DNA from: Neocallimastix lanati (nom. inval.)
Lineage: Eukaryota; Neocallimastigomycota; Neocallimastigomycetes; Neocallimastigales; Neocallimastigaceae
NCBI GenBank assembly: GCA_016946835.1
Contig: JACVTC010000092.1
Location: forward strand, 485,001-547,000
Direction of reading: 5' to 3'
DNA: 62,000 nucleotides
In this document: piece after piece, positions 53,137 through 62,000 of the stretch
How positions within the stretch are numbered: position 1 is the first letter of the stretch
Layout of the letters: the number at the start of each line of letters is the position of its first letter
Position numbers and translations under genes: made by a program
The notes under the pieces: model-generated
The model's input: only the letters and a program-made list of their open reading frames with translations
What the model was told of the DNA's origin: nothing
The model's database searches: none

Positions 53137-53394
53137 ATATTAGAAAAATAAAATTTAATATTATTTATTAATTAAATTATTTAACAAAGCCTTGGATATA
53201 GATTTCCGGGCTAAGTTTAACCTACATAGTAATTGGGCTAGTAGGCTCTGGACTGCTGTATTTTATATTGAATACAGTAGCCGTGGTACCCGCGTGGCAT
53301 GACGCCGTGAAGAGGCAAGCTGCACGTCAGACAGGGTATACTATCAGATTATCCATAAGTTTTGTTAAATAATAATAATTAATAATTTAATATT
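53137..53394 (+). other. Leader of element C
   Basis: About 260 bp; 53188-53345 is distinctly GC-richer (e.g. GTGGTACCCGCGTGGCATGA). It holds open stretches in two frames but no start that joins gag, so it is either untranslated leader (packaging signal) or a broken N-terminal part of gag. Confidence 0.5.
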
Positions 53395-54178
53395 ATGGAT
53401 AAAACTTGAGGAAGTTACTGATCCCAAAAAGATTTTTACCGCCTGCTTACTCACGTCTACTGGAGAGCCTCCCGAAGTTATCCAGGATTTAATTGAAAGT
53501 TACAGTACCGATTCTGAATCAGAAAGTGAGGACGAAGAAGAAGAAGAATCTGATTCAGAAGAAAAGAAAAAAGATGAATATCCTTCCTTAAAGGAAATTG
53601 TAGAAGCAATAGAAACTTTTTATGGTCTTAAAGAAGACCAGAATATGTTACTTCGTGAGCTCCGTGCTTTAAGAATTAAAAGAAATGAGCGAGTAAAAGA
53701 CTTTAATACTCGTTTCCGATCCATATATTTGAAATTAGATAAGAAAAGAAAGAAGCGAGTCAGTGTTCTCGATTATATTGATGCTCTTAGGAACAATGAA
53801 GAAGCTTGGAAAAAGGTCTCCCTTAAGGATGACATTTCTTTAAATCGGGCGTTTGACATTGCCGAAAAAGTTGATAGAGTAATGAATTTGAGACCCTCAA
53901 AAGAGTACTCAACTGAAATTGTCAACCCAAGAATAAATATCAGGAATAATTATCAAAACAACAGAAAGGTAGTAAGAGAGAATTATGAAGTTAGAAGCCC
54001 AAAAAGAAATAAAGATTACGAATTGGAGGACTTAACAAAAAAAATGAAAAATCTTACCATTAAAGCCTGTTTTTATTGTAGCGATCCAGGACATTTGCAG
54101 TATAATTGTCCTAAGTTAAATGCAATTATTCAAGAAAATAAGAAACGGTTATATAGTGGAAAATCTTTAAACCACTAA
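53395..54178 (+). CDS. Gag of element C, frameshift near its start
   Basis: The ATG at 53395 (MDKT) runs into a stop after four codons. The gag frame proper is open from 53369 to 54178 one base out of phase, so a one-base change near 53405 or another start is involved. Visible order: PKKIFTACLLTSTGEPPEVI, an acidic Ser/Glu tract, a helical region (LLRELRALRIKRNERVKDFN), and the zinc knuckle CFYCSDPGHLQYNC at about 54068-54109. The first in-frame ATG is 53645. Gag of element E aligns in the ERVKDFNTRF / ESVAEFNIRF block and in the knuckle. The frame ends six bases after a slippery heptamer. Confidence 0.8.
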
Positions 54179-57100
54179 AAGGGAGAGGAAGCACTCCCTA
54201 TAAAAATAAAATAGCTTCATTACAATACAAATCCATTCCTAGTAGTACAAATGATTATAATAAGGAAGAAAAAGAAGATGCTTCCTATACTAATGAAACT
54301 CACAAAGAATCCGATAATGAGAATGATGTAGAATTTATAGTTAGTGCGACAAAAAGGAAGTTGACGACTAACGATGAAACTAGTGAAAATAATGAAAAGA
54401 GACAACGTAAAAGTCTCAAAGATAATCCTACCCCTATAACAACTCCTGCAATAAGAAAGATAAAAGAGAAGGAAATAGAAAATAGAATAATTGTTAAAAA
54501 TAAAAATCAACTACATCCTTCGATAATGGCGCAGCCTAATATAAATATTGAGAAAGCCAAAGAAAAACAAATTCGGAATAAAGAAAGAGCTAACTTTGGA
54601 AATAACAAGGGAAAAAGGAAGGAAAGGGAGGATAATATTACTATAAGAGAAAAGCAAAGTCTGGATTCTTCAAAACAAAGAAATGGCATCAGTACTACTA
54701 GTGATAAAATGCATCAACGATTAAATAAATTAATCGATAATGAAAACGATAAAATTATTAAAACAAAACAAATCAATGAAATGGAAGTTATTGAAGTTCC
54801 TGAAAAGCTTAATGACGAAGGTCATGAGAATATTACATTACAGAAGCTCATAGATTTTCAAGAGCCTAAAGAAAAAGCAACAATTAGTAGAACGCTTAGG
54901 AACATCAAGATGCGTAAGGATCAGGAAGAATATGATGTTTTACAAGATTTGAATGAAACCAAGTGTAATATTAGTTTCGGTCAGCTCCTCAATGTTTCTC
55001 CAAAAGTCAGAAGTCAAGTAAGTCAAGGATTAAAATTAGAAAAACCTGAAAAGAAAATAATAGGTGCATTAAACAATACTATTGCTACTGCTACTTTGGT
55101 AAATAATATTGATCACTCTTATATTAGCAAAAGTAAGGAAACCTCAGAAGAAGATATTGCCATGGTTGATGTAACAGTAGATGAAATTCCTGGTAAAGCA
55201 CTAATTGATTCTTGTAGCAATCTCAATGTTATCACAAAAAAATTTTATGAGAAATTACCTGGAAATTATGAAGAAGTAGGTATTAGTCGTGGAAGGATAC
55301 GTTTAGCGACTAAGAATGATGAGTATTCAGAAGGAATCATTGTACGAATACCTGTTAAGATTAATGATTATAAAATGATAGTAGATTTTCGTATAATTGA
55401 TGATGATGACCCATTTTATGATTTGTTGATTAATTTTCAAACTCAAGTAGAACACAATCTTTTTATCCATCCTATAAGATATAGTTTATGTCAATTTAAT
55501 TCTCAAGGACTAATCGACGTTATAGCTCCTATTAATAATAATTTCCAAGAAGAAGAAAAATTAGTATGTATAGTAAGGAAAATACTTGAAGATGAAGACA
55601 CAACTAATGAATTAAAGAAACTTGAAGGTCTATCTCCGCAAGAGTATATCCATGATGAAAAATTTTTAGCAAGTCTTTGTAAAGATTATAAAGATGTAAT
55701 AGTAAAATTACTTGAAGAAAACTTGGACATTATAGCGACATCTTCTGAAGAATTAACCCCGTCAGACTTAGCACCTCATAAGATTAACTTGAAAGCGAAC
55801 GCAAAACCTGTTAAACAAAGATGTTACAGGGTAACCAAATTTAAATCGGATATTATTAAAGAAGAACTAATTAAACTTATTAAGAAAAAGCTAGTTGTAC
55901 CATCATATTCAGAATGGTCTTCACCTGTTGTTGTGGTCCCAAAGGCTAATGGAAAATGGAGATTGTGTGTGGACTACCGCAAGGTGAATGATCTAACCGA
56001 AAAAGACTCTTATGCCCTTCCATATATTGACGAGATATTTGACAGTTTAGATGGTGCCAAAATCTTTACTACTATGGATCTATACTCAGGTTACCATCAA
56101 ATCCTAATGGACGAAGAAAGTGTTGAAATAACCAGTTTTACAACCAAATTTGGCAACTACCAATTCAAAGTTATGCCTTTCGGATTAACTGGAGCTCCGG
56201 CTTCCTTCCAACGGGAAATGAATAGAATTTTATTTCCTTTAATCGGAAAATGTGTTTTCAACTTTATTGATGATATACTTATATATTCAAAAACTGTCGA
56301 AGAACATATCCAACACATAAAACAGGTATTAGCAATCTTCAAGGAACATAAATTAAAAATTAATATTGAAAAATGTCACTTTATGCAAACGGAAGTTGAA
56401 GTTCTTGGTCACAAGATTTCTACTAAGGGTCTAAGTCCTCAAAATAGTAAAATTGAAGCAATTAAAGCCTGGAAAGAACCCACGAATATACATGAGTTAA
56501 GATCATTCTTAGGTGCTGTAGGATATTATAGGAACTTTATAAATGAATATGCTCAAACCTCAGCTCCTCTTTGTAAGCTATTAAGAAAAGGCGTAAAATA
56601 TAAATGGAATAATGAACAAAAACAAAGTTTTACCAAATTAAAAGAAAAATTAATTAATGCTCCTATTTTAAAATATCCTGATTTTTCCAAAGAATTCATT
56701 ATTCGAACAGATGCATCATATGAAGGTATTGGTGGAGTTTTATTGCAGAAAGACGAATCGGAAATAGAACACCCGATTCATTTCATTAGCCGTAGCTTAA
56801 CCAAAGCAGAAAAGAATTATGGAATAACCGATTTGGAAGGAACGGCTTTATATTATTGTATTACTAAATTAAAACCTTATATTATGGGAAGCCCCTTTAG
56901 AACCATAGTTTTTACAGATCACAAACCCCTACTAGGTCTATTTAATAATAAGGAACCGAATAATGCACGACAAACAAGATGGTGTTTGACTGCAAGTATG
57001 CTAAAAGTGGATATTCGCTATGAGCAAGGTAAAAAGAATGTAGTAGCCGACGCTTTATCTAGAATGAAGAACGATAAAGAACAAAAGGTATTAGCTATAA

Positions 57101-58284
57101 AAACGAATAAAGATGATGAAAATGATTCACTTTCTAAAGTAATTAAAGAATTTATTGAAGAAAAATTTACAAAGATTGATGGTATAGATTATTTTATAGA
57201 TGGAAATAATTATAGAAAACTTGTTACCGAAACAAATGAAAAACTAAAATTAATTCTCGAAGCACATCATGTTGGCCATGAAGGTTATTATAAAACATAT
57301 CAAAGACTTAGAAAAAGTTACTACTGGAATGATATGGTCAACGATATAAAACGGATAATTTCAAAATGCGAAAAATGTCAGTTAAATCGCCCTCAGCCAT
57401 ATCCAGAACCAACCGAAAACATTCCAACAGAAGTTGAAGGCCCTTTTACTCATCTTGGACTTGATATTATTGGTCCCTTAATAAAGACTGGTAATAAAAA
57501 CCAATATATCATTGTTGCGGTGGATTATTTCACAAAGTGGGTGGAGGCTGAACCTACTGAAAATATTACATCTAAGGACATTATTAAGTTTTTAATAAAT
57601 GTTTTCGCTAGACATGGAGTTCCTCAAGTCATTACAACGGATAATGGCGTTCAATTCACATCGGATATGACTAAAATATTCCTGGACTTATATGATGTTT
57701 ACGTAAAATTTACCACTACCTATCACCCAGAAAGTAATGGATTGGTTGAAAATAGGAATAAAGAAATTGGTAAATTATTGAGATTACTTGGTGAAGAAAA
57801 TAAAGACTGGGATGAGGTATTACCTTCAGCCTTGTGGGCCCTTAGAACTACAAAGAATTCTGTAACCAAACATTCTAGCTTCGAATTAGTTTATGGTCGT
57901 GAGGATCAACAGCCTTTCGACATTGCTGCTAGACCTACACAAGGAGTGAATAAATCTTCAGATGAAATTCTTTTAGAAAAATTTATCTCACATTATAGGT
58001 GGACCATGGAAGCAGCTGAAAATGTAAAGAACGCAAGTAAATATTGGGCCAATCGAAGGGAAGAAAAAAATAGCATGAAAAATTCCAAAAACATAAGAAT
58101 CGGTGATTTAGTTCTTGTTCGAAATTTTAGTCGTTCTAAATTAGAACCTTATTTTGTCGGTCCTTTAAAAGTAATAAAAAAACAATTTAATACCGTAACA
58201 CTTGCGGACCCAAATACTATGATTCAAATGAATCGTAATGTTCATTTGAAAAATATAGTAAAGTATAACTCAGCTATAGATTAG
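54157..58284 (+). CDS. Pol polyprotein of element C (expressed by -1 frameshift)
   Basis: Open from 54157, overlapping gag by 22 bases in the -1 frame. Counting from base 54361: a basic, low-complexity spacer (1-260), protease with active site DSC at 283-285 (the usual Gly is Cys), reverse transcriptase with FIDD near 634-637 and VDYRKVND upstream, RNase H (RTDAS, DLEGTALYY, TDHKPL), integrase zinc finger (HH at about 968 and CEKC), catalytic GLDIIG (~1033), TDNG (~1093) and ESNG...EN (~1127), then the VGPLKVI module and stop. No frameshift or stop interrupts it. Domain order PR-RT-RH-IN marks the Ty3/gypsy group (Metaviridae). It probably supplies enzymes to element B too. Confidence 0.95.
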   Translation, partial: WKIFKPLKGRGSTPYKNKIASLQYKSIPSSTNDYNKEEKEDASYTNETHKESDNENDVEFIVSATKRKLTTNDETSENNEKRQRKSLKDNPTPITTPAIRKIKEKEIENRIIVKNKNQLHPSIMAQPNINIEKAKEKQIRNKERANFGNNKGKRKEREDNITIREKQSLDSSKQRNGISTTSDKMHQRLNKLIDNENDKIIKTKQINEMEVIEVPEKLNDEGHENITLQKLIDFQEPKEKATISRTLRNIKMRKDQEEYDVLQDLNETKCNISFGQLLNVSPKVRSQVSQGLKLEKPEKKIIGALNNTIATATLVNNIDHSYISKSKETSEEDIAMVDVTVDEIPGKALIDSCSNLNVITKKFYEKLPGNYEEVGISRGRIRLATKNDEYSEGIIVRIPVKINDYKMIVDFRIIDDDDPFYDLLINFQTQVEHNLFIHPIRYSLCQFNSQGLIDVIAPINNNFQEEEKLVCIVRKILEDEDTTNELKKLEGLSPQEYIHDEKFLASLCKDYKDVIVKLLEENLDIIATSSEELTPSDLAPHKINLKANAKPVKQRCYRVTKFKSDIIKEELIKLIKKKLVVPSYSEWSSPVVVVPKANGKWRLCVDYRKVNDLTEKDSYALPYIDEIFDSLDGAKIFTTMDLYSGYHQILMDEESVEITSFTTKFGNYQFKVMPFGLTGAPASFQREMNRILFPLIGKCVFNFIDDILIYSKTVEEHIQHIKQVLAIFKEHKLKINIEKCHFMQTEVEVLGHKISTKGLSPQNSKIEAIKAWKEPTNIHELRSFLGAVGYYRNFINEYAQTSAPLCKLLRKGVKYKWNNEQKQSFTKLKEKLINAPILKYPDFSKEFIIRTDASYEGIGGVLLQKDESEIEHPIHFISRSLTKAEKNYGITDLEGTALYYCITKLKPYIMGSPFRTIVFTDHKPLLGLFNNKEPNNARQTRWCLTASMLKVDIRYEQGKKNVVADALSRMKNDKEQKVLAIKTNKDDENDSLSKVIKEFIEEKFTKIDGIDYFIDGNNYRKLVTETNEKLKLILEAHHVGHEGYYKTYQRLRKSYYWNDMVNDIKRIISKCEKCQLNRPQPYPEPTENIPTEVEGPFTHLGLDIIGPLIKTGNKNQYIIVAVDYFTKWVEAEPTENITSKDIIKFLINVFARHGVPQVITTDNGVQFTSDMTKIFLDLYDVYVKFTTTYHPESNGLVENRNKEIGKLLRLLGEENKDWDEVLPSALWALRTTKNSVTKHSSFELVYGREDQQPFDIAARPTQGVNKSSDEILLEKFISHYRWTMEAAENVKNASKYWANRREEKNSMKNSKNIRIGDLVLVRNFSRSKLEPYFVGPLKVIKKQFNTVTLADPNTMIQMNRNVHLKNIVKYNSAID
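54166..54198 (+). promoter_or_regulatory. -1 programmed ribosomal frameshift signal, element C
   Basis: Slippery heptamer T_TTA_AAC (54166-54172) in phase with gag, 8-nt spacer (54173-54180), then hairpin GGGAG (54181-54185), loop AGGAAGCA, CTCCC (54194-54198). The gag stop TAA is at 54176-54178. This is the standard architecture of -1 frameshifting, and it occurs again in element E. Confidence 0.85.
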
Positions 58285-58307
58285 CTTGAGTCTTAGTGGG
58301 GGCATCT
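58285..58307 (+). promoter_or_regulatory. Polypurine tract of element C
   Basis: AGTGGGGGCATCT directly before the 3' LTR; the last 12 bases match element B. Confidence 0.8.
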
Positions 58308-59153
58308 TGGTAAAGAACGAACATATAATGGATTATTAATTAGAATTTCAACTTACTTTAGAATCCATTATATTATTCTTTACTTAATATTACTTTACTA
58401 TATTTTCTATACTAAAATATTTTCTAAATATATATTTTTTTTTTTATATTTTTATTAAAAGTTTCTAAAATATTATCAATAATTTTATATTTTTATTATT
58501 AATATCAATATCTATAATTTAACCTTAAATTTTATTATTTTATTAAAGTGTTTATTATCAATATTAATATTTTATTTTTATTTTCAAATATATTATTATA
58601 TTATTATTATATTGTATCAATATTAAACTTGTATTCTTTTTAGTATTTTATTTTATTTTTAAATTGATTATTTAATATTTTTTTTATTCCCCACAAATAA
58701 AATCAAATCTTAATTGATTAATAATAAATATTAAATATATTATAGTTTTTAAATTTATTTTATATAAAATATAAGAATATTATATTAACATTCTTGATTA
58801 AAATAACTTTATTTTTCTGTAAAATCTTTTTAAATTTTGTTTGTTACTTTTCGTATATATTAAATAATTTAGTTTTAGTATATGAAAAATAATATAAAAT
58901 TATATAAACAAAATTTATTAAAATAAAAATACTTATGAATTAGTTAATTTAAATTAATATAAAATTTTAAGTAATTAGTAATAGTAAATATTTTTTTTTT
59001 TAAATATGATAATAAAATGTAGAAAGGCTTTACATATTTATTTTTTTTCAAAAAGTATAAATAAGTGAAGTTTTTCAATAATTAAAATGTAGACAGAAAA
59101 ATATTGAAAATAAATAATTAAATAAAAATTCTAATAAAACCCGAACCATAACA
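58308..59153 (+). repeat. 3' LTR of element C
   Basis: 846 bp, uninterrupted; shows the empty site of solo LTR D. Confidence 0.94.
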
Positions 59154-59156
59154 TTG

Positions 59157-59647
59157 TGATAAATAACAAAATTAATAAATCTTGAAAATTTATTATACAT
59201 AAAATCAAAACTAACCTTAGCCAAGTTTAATAATAATTTAATAAAATAAAAAAAAATTAATTAATTAATTAATTAAAACAAATAAATTACACTTAAAAAT
59301 TACATTAATACTCAGATATGAAAGAAATATTATATATTTTTCAAAATAAAAATATTAAGATTAAATTTAAAATAAAATAATTAGTTTTAATAATTAGTTT
59401 TATAATAATTTTTATAATTAATTTTATAATTAAATAATAATTTTATAATAACAAAATTTATTAATTTAAATAACAAAATATTTTTAATTATTTTTATAAT
59501 AAACAAATTTATTTATTTTATTATTAAATATTTATTTTATTATTAATTTTATTACTTTTATTTTATTTAATTATTCTTTTTATTTATAAATTATAAATAG
59601 TTTAATTTTAAAGAAAAATATAAATACTTGTAAATATTTCATGTAAA

Positions 59648-59684
<37 letters not shown>

Positions 59685-59918
59685 TAATTTTATAATTTTA
59701 ATAATCACTTTAAATTTTGTAATGTTTAATAAATTTTAATAAAAGATTTATAAAATAAAATATTAGAAAACAAGTGTTCTAATAAACCAAATTTTTAGTG
59801 TTATTTTTAATAAAACATTTTTAATTCATAAATAACTTATACAGTTATTATTAAAATAAATTGAAATTATCACTTTTTAATTCTATATTAAAATTAAGAT
59901 AATTTCTAAAATTTATCA
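59157..59918 (+). repeat. 5' LTR of element E
   Basis: 762 bp with an 8-bp perfect terminal inverted repeat TGATAAAT/ATTTATCA. The second LTR is not in the window, so the limits rest on the inverted ends, on the junction with C and on the primer-site-like sequence that follows. Confidence 0.82.
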
Positions 59919-60531
59919 GTGGTCCTTCGAACCGGAGAGGCAGCTAACTTATTATTAATAAGTATTATTTATTAACACTAGAGTATGAACTAGTATAAAA
60001 ATTCATAATATTAAAATAAAGGATAAATAATATTTATTATATAATACTATTTAAAAATAAAAACTAGAGTATGAACTAGTATAAAAATTCATAATTTAAA
60101 ATTAAAAATAAAATATATATATGTATATATATATAATAATATAATAATAAAATAATAAATAAAAATAAATAAATTAGTAAAAAAAAAAATAAGGGTTATA
60201 TAGGTTTATAGTTTGTTAACAACACACTATTGGAACTAGATTCTAGGTTGAGTTAACATACTATAAATTAGAATAGGTGAAAGAGAGTAGTAGATTTTTA
60301 TTATAGAGAGTAGAGCACGTATAGAATAGAAAATTTATTAGGAGAATAGCATATTATTGTATCGATACTCTAATTTAGAGAAGGCAAAACTTTACAATAA
60401 TAGTGTGAAAACTAATAATGAGAGTATATATAATACGTGGAGGTCGAAAATATAATAAAAAGGCTACGAAAATTTTGTGCCACCTTATATATAACTCTGT
60501 TTCCTAAATATAATACTTTAAAGAAGATATA

Positions 60532-60569
<38 letters not shown>

Positions 60570-60768
60570 ACTTATTAAAGAAACGTATAATAAGTGAATG
60601 AATAAATAAATTGAAATTGATATATAAAATTTTAATTAATTAAAAATTTGATTAAATAATTAAATTTAAATATATAAATATTTTGTTAGTGAATAAATTA
60701 TTATATAAAATAAAGTATATAAATTATATAAAGGAGAAAACAAAATTACTTCTAAATTCCAGAGTAAA
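59919..60768 (+). other. Leader of element E with primer-site-like start
   Basis: Begins GTGGTCCTTCGAACCGGAG, which has the TGG start of a primer-binding site; the pairing tRNA could not be fixed. A 33-bp sequence (starting ACTAGAGTATGAACTAGTAT) occurs twice, at 59977-60009 and 60063-60095. An A-run lies at 60531-60567. Confidence 0.6.
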
Positions 60769-61662
60769 ATGTCCGATTTAAAATCAATTAATTTCAACAG
60801 AATTCCTATATTAGGTCAACCGACTGTAGAATTTGATGATTGGAATTTCTCATATACTCGTTGGTGTAATTCCAATAAAATTGATGAAGAAGAAAAGATA
60901 GAATGTTTAATTTCAATTACTACTGGTATTGCAAGAAAGATAGTAATAAATTCATTAAATAAAACTACCCCAGATAAATATGATACCATTATAAGTAAAT
61001 TACAGGAACATTACAAGGGTTCTCTTCCTAAAAATTCAAGGTTATTAGAACTTTCAACAGCTACAATTAAGAAAGGTGAAAGTGTTGCAGAATTCAACAT
61101 AAGGTTTGAAACACTTTTAAATAAAATTAGAATTGATTTAAATAAGGAAGTTATAATCTCTTATTATATTAATGCATTTCGGACTTTAACTAAAACCTAT
61201 GAGGCTTTATTAGAAGCAGAACCGCAAAACTTAAAAGATGCAATGAAAATAACGTCTAAAAAGGAGAAGATATATAAATTAGTAGAATCAAATAGATCCA
61301 AAGATAAAGGAGAACCATACAAAAGAAATATAAAATCTAACACTCAAAATAATTATGGAACATATTATACAAGTACTTATAATAAAAATAATACATTTAA
61401 TAATAAGAATAATAATATAAATAATAGTCACAACAATAATTACCAAAAATATAATAATAATATAAAACCTACTCATAATTATATTAATCAAAATGTTGAA
61501 AATAGAAAAATCACATTGAAACCTACACAACTTCAAGATGATGAATTACAAGAAATAACTCAGAAACTTGCTGATTTAAAAATTAATGTATGCTTAAATT
61601 GTCAAAGAATAGGTCATGTTAAAGATGATTGCCCTGAATTAGAAGAAGAGTGTTTAAATTAA
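60769..61662 (+). CDS. Gag of element E with CCHC knuckle
   Basis: 297 residues starting MSDLKSINFNRIPILGQPTV. An N-terminal capsid-like helical part (WNFSYTRWCNSNKIDEEEKI, ESVAEFNIRFETLLNKIRID) is of the Ty3 Gag type. An Asn-rich spacer follows, then the zinc knuckle CLNCQRIGHVKDDC (C275, C278, H283, C288). The frame is intact. It ends immediately after a TTTAAAT heptamer, so a fraction of ribosomes should shift into pol. Confidence 0.92.
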   Translation: MSDLKSINFNRIPILGQPTVEFDDWNFSYTRWCNSNKIDEEEKIECLISITTGIARKIVINSLNKTTPDKYDTIISKLQEHYKGSLPKNSRLLELSTATIKKGESVAEFNIRFETLLNKIRIDLNKEVIISYYINAFRTLTKTYEALLEAEPQNLKDAMKITSKKEKIYKLVESNRSKDKGEPYKRNIKSNTQNNYGTYYTSTYNKNNTFNNKNNNINNSHNNNYQKYNNNIKPTHNYINQNVENRKITLKPTQLQDDELQEITQKLADLKINVCLNCQRIGHVKDDCPELEEECLN

Positions 61663-62000
61663 ATTATGGGAGTAAGCAATCTCCCAAAATAACTAAAATT
61701 GCATCATCAAATCAATCAATAAATTACCTTAATAACGAAAATAATCAAATCCCTCAAATTAATGTAGCCCAGAAAAAGAAAGTGCCTACAAGTACTTTGG
61801 ATAAGAATAAAATCTCTCCAAATAATAAAAGTATAGTTAAACCATCCATTCTCAATCAACCAAATATTAAGAAAGTTAAACATCAAAAGAAAGCAATTAG
61901 GAATACAAGAAGAAGAAAAATAAGTGAAGAACTTAATAATGAAAAACAAAATGACCATGAATTAAATGATAATGATGAAATTATTATTGATGAACCAAAT
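61638..62000 (+). CDS. Pol of element E, N-terminal part (cut by window end)
   Basis: Open in the -1 frame relative to gag from 61638 to the last base, overlapping gag by 25 nt. After the shift site it reads FKLNYGSKQSPKITKIASSN, like FKPLKGRGSTPYKNKIASLQ of element C, then a basic Asn/Lys-rich spacer. Protease and later domains must lie downstream. Confidence 0.82.
   Translation, partial: MRRRVFKLNYGSKQSPKITKIASSNQSINYLNNENNQIPQINVAQKKKVPTSTLDKNKISPNNKSIVKPSILNQPNIKKVKHQKKAIRNTRRRKISEELNNEKQNDHELNDNDEIIIDEPN
61653..61685 (+). promoter_or_regulatory. -1 programmed ribosomal frameshift signal, element E
   Basis: Heptamer T_TTA_AAT (61653-61659) in phase with gag, 8-nt spacer (61660-61667), hairpin GGGAG (61668-61672), loop TAAGCAAT, CTCCC (61681-61685), extended by one T-A pair. 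Gag stops at 61660-61662. Same geometry as element C although the surrounding sequence differs. Confidence 0.85.

Larger units (their letters stand above)
51530..59153 (+). mobile_element. LTR retrotransposon C (Ty3 type, gag and pol in two frames)
   Basis: LTRs at 51530-53111 (847 bp plus an inserted solo LTR and its duplication) and 58308-59153 (846 bp), TGGTAAAG...CATAACA, almost identical apart from a T-run near 52390. Interior: primer site, leader, gag, -1 frameshift signal, pol and polypurine tract GTGGGGGCATCT. The 4-bp target duplication TTGT occurs at 51526-51529 and 59154-59157; the right copy uses the first base of element E. Inserted 16 bp upstream of the tRNA before B and A arrived. 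Confidence 0.94.
59157..62000 (+). mobile_element. LTR retrotransposon E, 3' part outside window
   Basis: 5' LTR, leader, gag, frameshift signal and the start of pol; pol and the 3' LTR lie beyond the window. Before C arrived, its LTR began 15 bp upstream of the mature tRNA-Ser 5' end, so it is the oldest of the stacked elements. Confidence 0.88.

Noticed and set aside
59919-59940. Assignment of the element E primer site to a specific tRNA
   Set aside because: GTGGTCCTTCGAACCGG starts like a primer site, but the implied tRNA end does not fit the normal distance between T-loop and CCA.

Overview
The window reads as nuclear DNA of an extremely AT-rich eukaryote. Base use, asparagine runs coded by AAT repeats, very long non-coding stretches, short GT-AG introns, a Crz1-like zinc-finger factor and an Akr1-type palmitoyltransferase best fit an early-diverging fungus of the anaerobic gut fungus type (Neocallimastigomycota). 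This is inference. A dictyostelid shares several of these traits, but its genes are packed much closer.

Layout, left half. 3-3356 (+): an ABCB-type ABC transporter cut by the window start. 9093-11452 (+): a two-exon Crz1-like transcription factor. 11453-16828: repeat-rich, with a composite minisatellite of about 1.3 kb. 16829-20462 (-): an asparagine-rich membrane-anchored protein with a 17-nt microexon and a PPxY motif. 20518-28043: mostly empty AT-rich DNA with a perfect 28-bp palindrome and decayed secreted/cysteine-rich protein genes. 28044-28508 (+): RPB12, a zinc-binding subunit shared by RNA polymerases I, II and III, three exons. 29296-31816 (+): translation factor eIF3i, eight exons, the first only the ATG. 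33330-37181 (-): an ankyrin-DHHC palmitoyltransferase, fourteen exons. 37511-41358: pseudogene fragments, a GC-richer island and a MITE-like family.

Right half (42453-62000): one tRNA-Ser(CGA) gene on the minus strand followed by a stack of LTR retrotransposons, all inserted 15-18 bp upstream of the mature tRNA 5' end. Overlapping target-site duplications give the order: E first, then C, then B, then A nearest the tRNA. A solo LTR (D) lies inside the 5' LTR of C. A is a Ty3-type element with one long Gag-Pol frame and a possible self-priming site. C and E are Ty3-type elements with separate gag and pol frames joined by the same -1 frameshift cassette: slippery heptamer TTTAAAC or TTTAAAT, 8-nt spacer, GGGAG/CTCCC hairpin. 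B has LTRs and gag but no pol, and shares its polypurine-tract region and primer-site start with C, so it is probably mobilised in trans.

The most notable content is this tRNA-anchored nested insertion site and the conserved frameshift signal.
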